Of a stretch of DNA of 6,122 nucleotides, positions 5,970 through 6,122 are shown in pieces. The stretch comes from Gemmatimonadaceae bacterium. GTDB lineage: Bacteria > Gemmatimonadota > Gemmatimonadetes > Gemmatimonadales > Gemmatimonadaceae. The DNA is taken from positions 1 to 6,122 of the forward strand of contig JANXUN010000151.1 of the NCBI GenBank assembly GCA_025356185.1. Reading direction: 5' to 3'. The translations under genes were made by a program, and so were the position numbers. The first letter of the stretch is position 1, and each line of letters opens with the position of its first letter. The notes under the pieces are model-generated. The model was given only the letters and a program-made list of their open reading frames with translations. It searched no databases and had not been told where the DNA came from.

Positions 5970-6122
5970 CGCGTCGGCGTGACCGCGTTGCGTTTGGTGA
6001 CGTCGCTGACGCGCATTCCCAACCGAGCGAAATACACGGCGCCCATCGCTGTGATCGGAATGAAGCTGAGTCCGTGATATGCGAGCGCCCATCCGAGCGC
6101 TACTTCTTTTGGGACGCCGTAC
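5966..6122 (-). CDS. C-terminal end of a membrane protein, probably LPG-synthase-TM/flippase-like family
   Basis: Only the last 51 codons lie in the window; the start is beyond its end. The fragment begins YGVPKEVALGWALAYHGLSF, continues through a hydrophobic segment (IPITAMGAVYFARLG) and ends in a short polar, basic tail (TKRNAVTPTR). The pattern G-V-P-x-E-V-A-L-x-x-x-L-x-Y-x-x-L-x-F-x-P, then a small/hydrophobic run and R-L-G, matches what I recall of the C-terminus of the lysylphosphatidylglycerol synthase TM region family (PF03706, formerly UPF0104), whose members are polytopic inner-membrane proteins linked to lipid modification or flipping. Its stop overlaps a mini-ORF start and lies 31 nt before ispE, so the two genes are probably co-transcribed. 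Another polytopic family cannot be excluded from so short a piece. Confidence 0.6.
   Translation of the reverse strand, partial: YGVPKEVALGWALAYHGLSFIPITAMGAVYFARLGMRVSDVTKRNAVTPTR

Overview
This window reads as moderately GC-rich bacterial chromosome (high-50s % GC by eye). Every gene I can support lies on the minus strand, so transcription runs from high to low coordinates. The IspE sequence (for example the GYHRIETLFQRLAL stretch) and the pairing of DUF1592 and DUF1552 proteins with an exported ankyrin protein suggest Gemmatimonadota or a related soil/freshwater lineage such as Acidobacteriota. That placement is from memory of family patterns, not from a search.

Layout in transcription order. 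(1) 6122-5966: C-terminal end of a membrane protein, probably the lysylphosphatidylglycerol-synthase-TM / flippase-like family, cut by the window edge. (2) 5969-5931: a 12-codon mini-ORF that overlaps the preceding stop and the ispE start by ATGA at each end. It runs through a perfect 9-bp hairpin lying 2 nt before the ispE start codon. (3) 5934-5014: ispE, the CDP-methylerythritol kinase of the MEP isoprenoid pathway. (4) 5013-4685: a 329-bp gene-free gap with GC-rich inverted repeats just after ispE, then a more AT-rich part with a weak promoter candidate bracketed by a 7-bp inverted repeat. (5) 4684-2180: a large exported DUF1592-type (planctomycete cytochrome-like) protein with two CXXCH haem-binding motifs. 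(6) 2098-698: a DUF1552 protein with a twin-arginine signal and the HXXSHH motif. (7) 685-1: an exported ankyrin-repeat protein, cut at the window start.

Genes 5-7 look like one operon (gaps of 81 and 12 nt) whose products are all predicted to leave the cytoplasm: the cytochrome-like protein by Sec, the DUF1552 protein by Tat, and the ankyrin protein by Sec. The families co-occur in several phyla but their biochemical role is not established, so this cassette is the best candidate for an undescribed system here. The ispE side is a separate housekeeping unit. I saw no RNA genes, mobile elements, CRISPR arrays or plus-strand genes.
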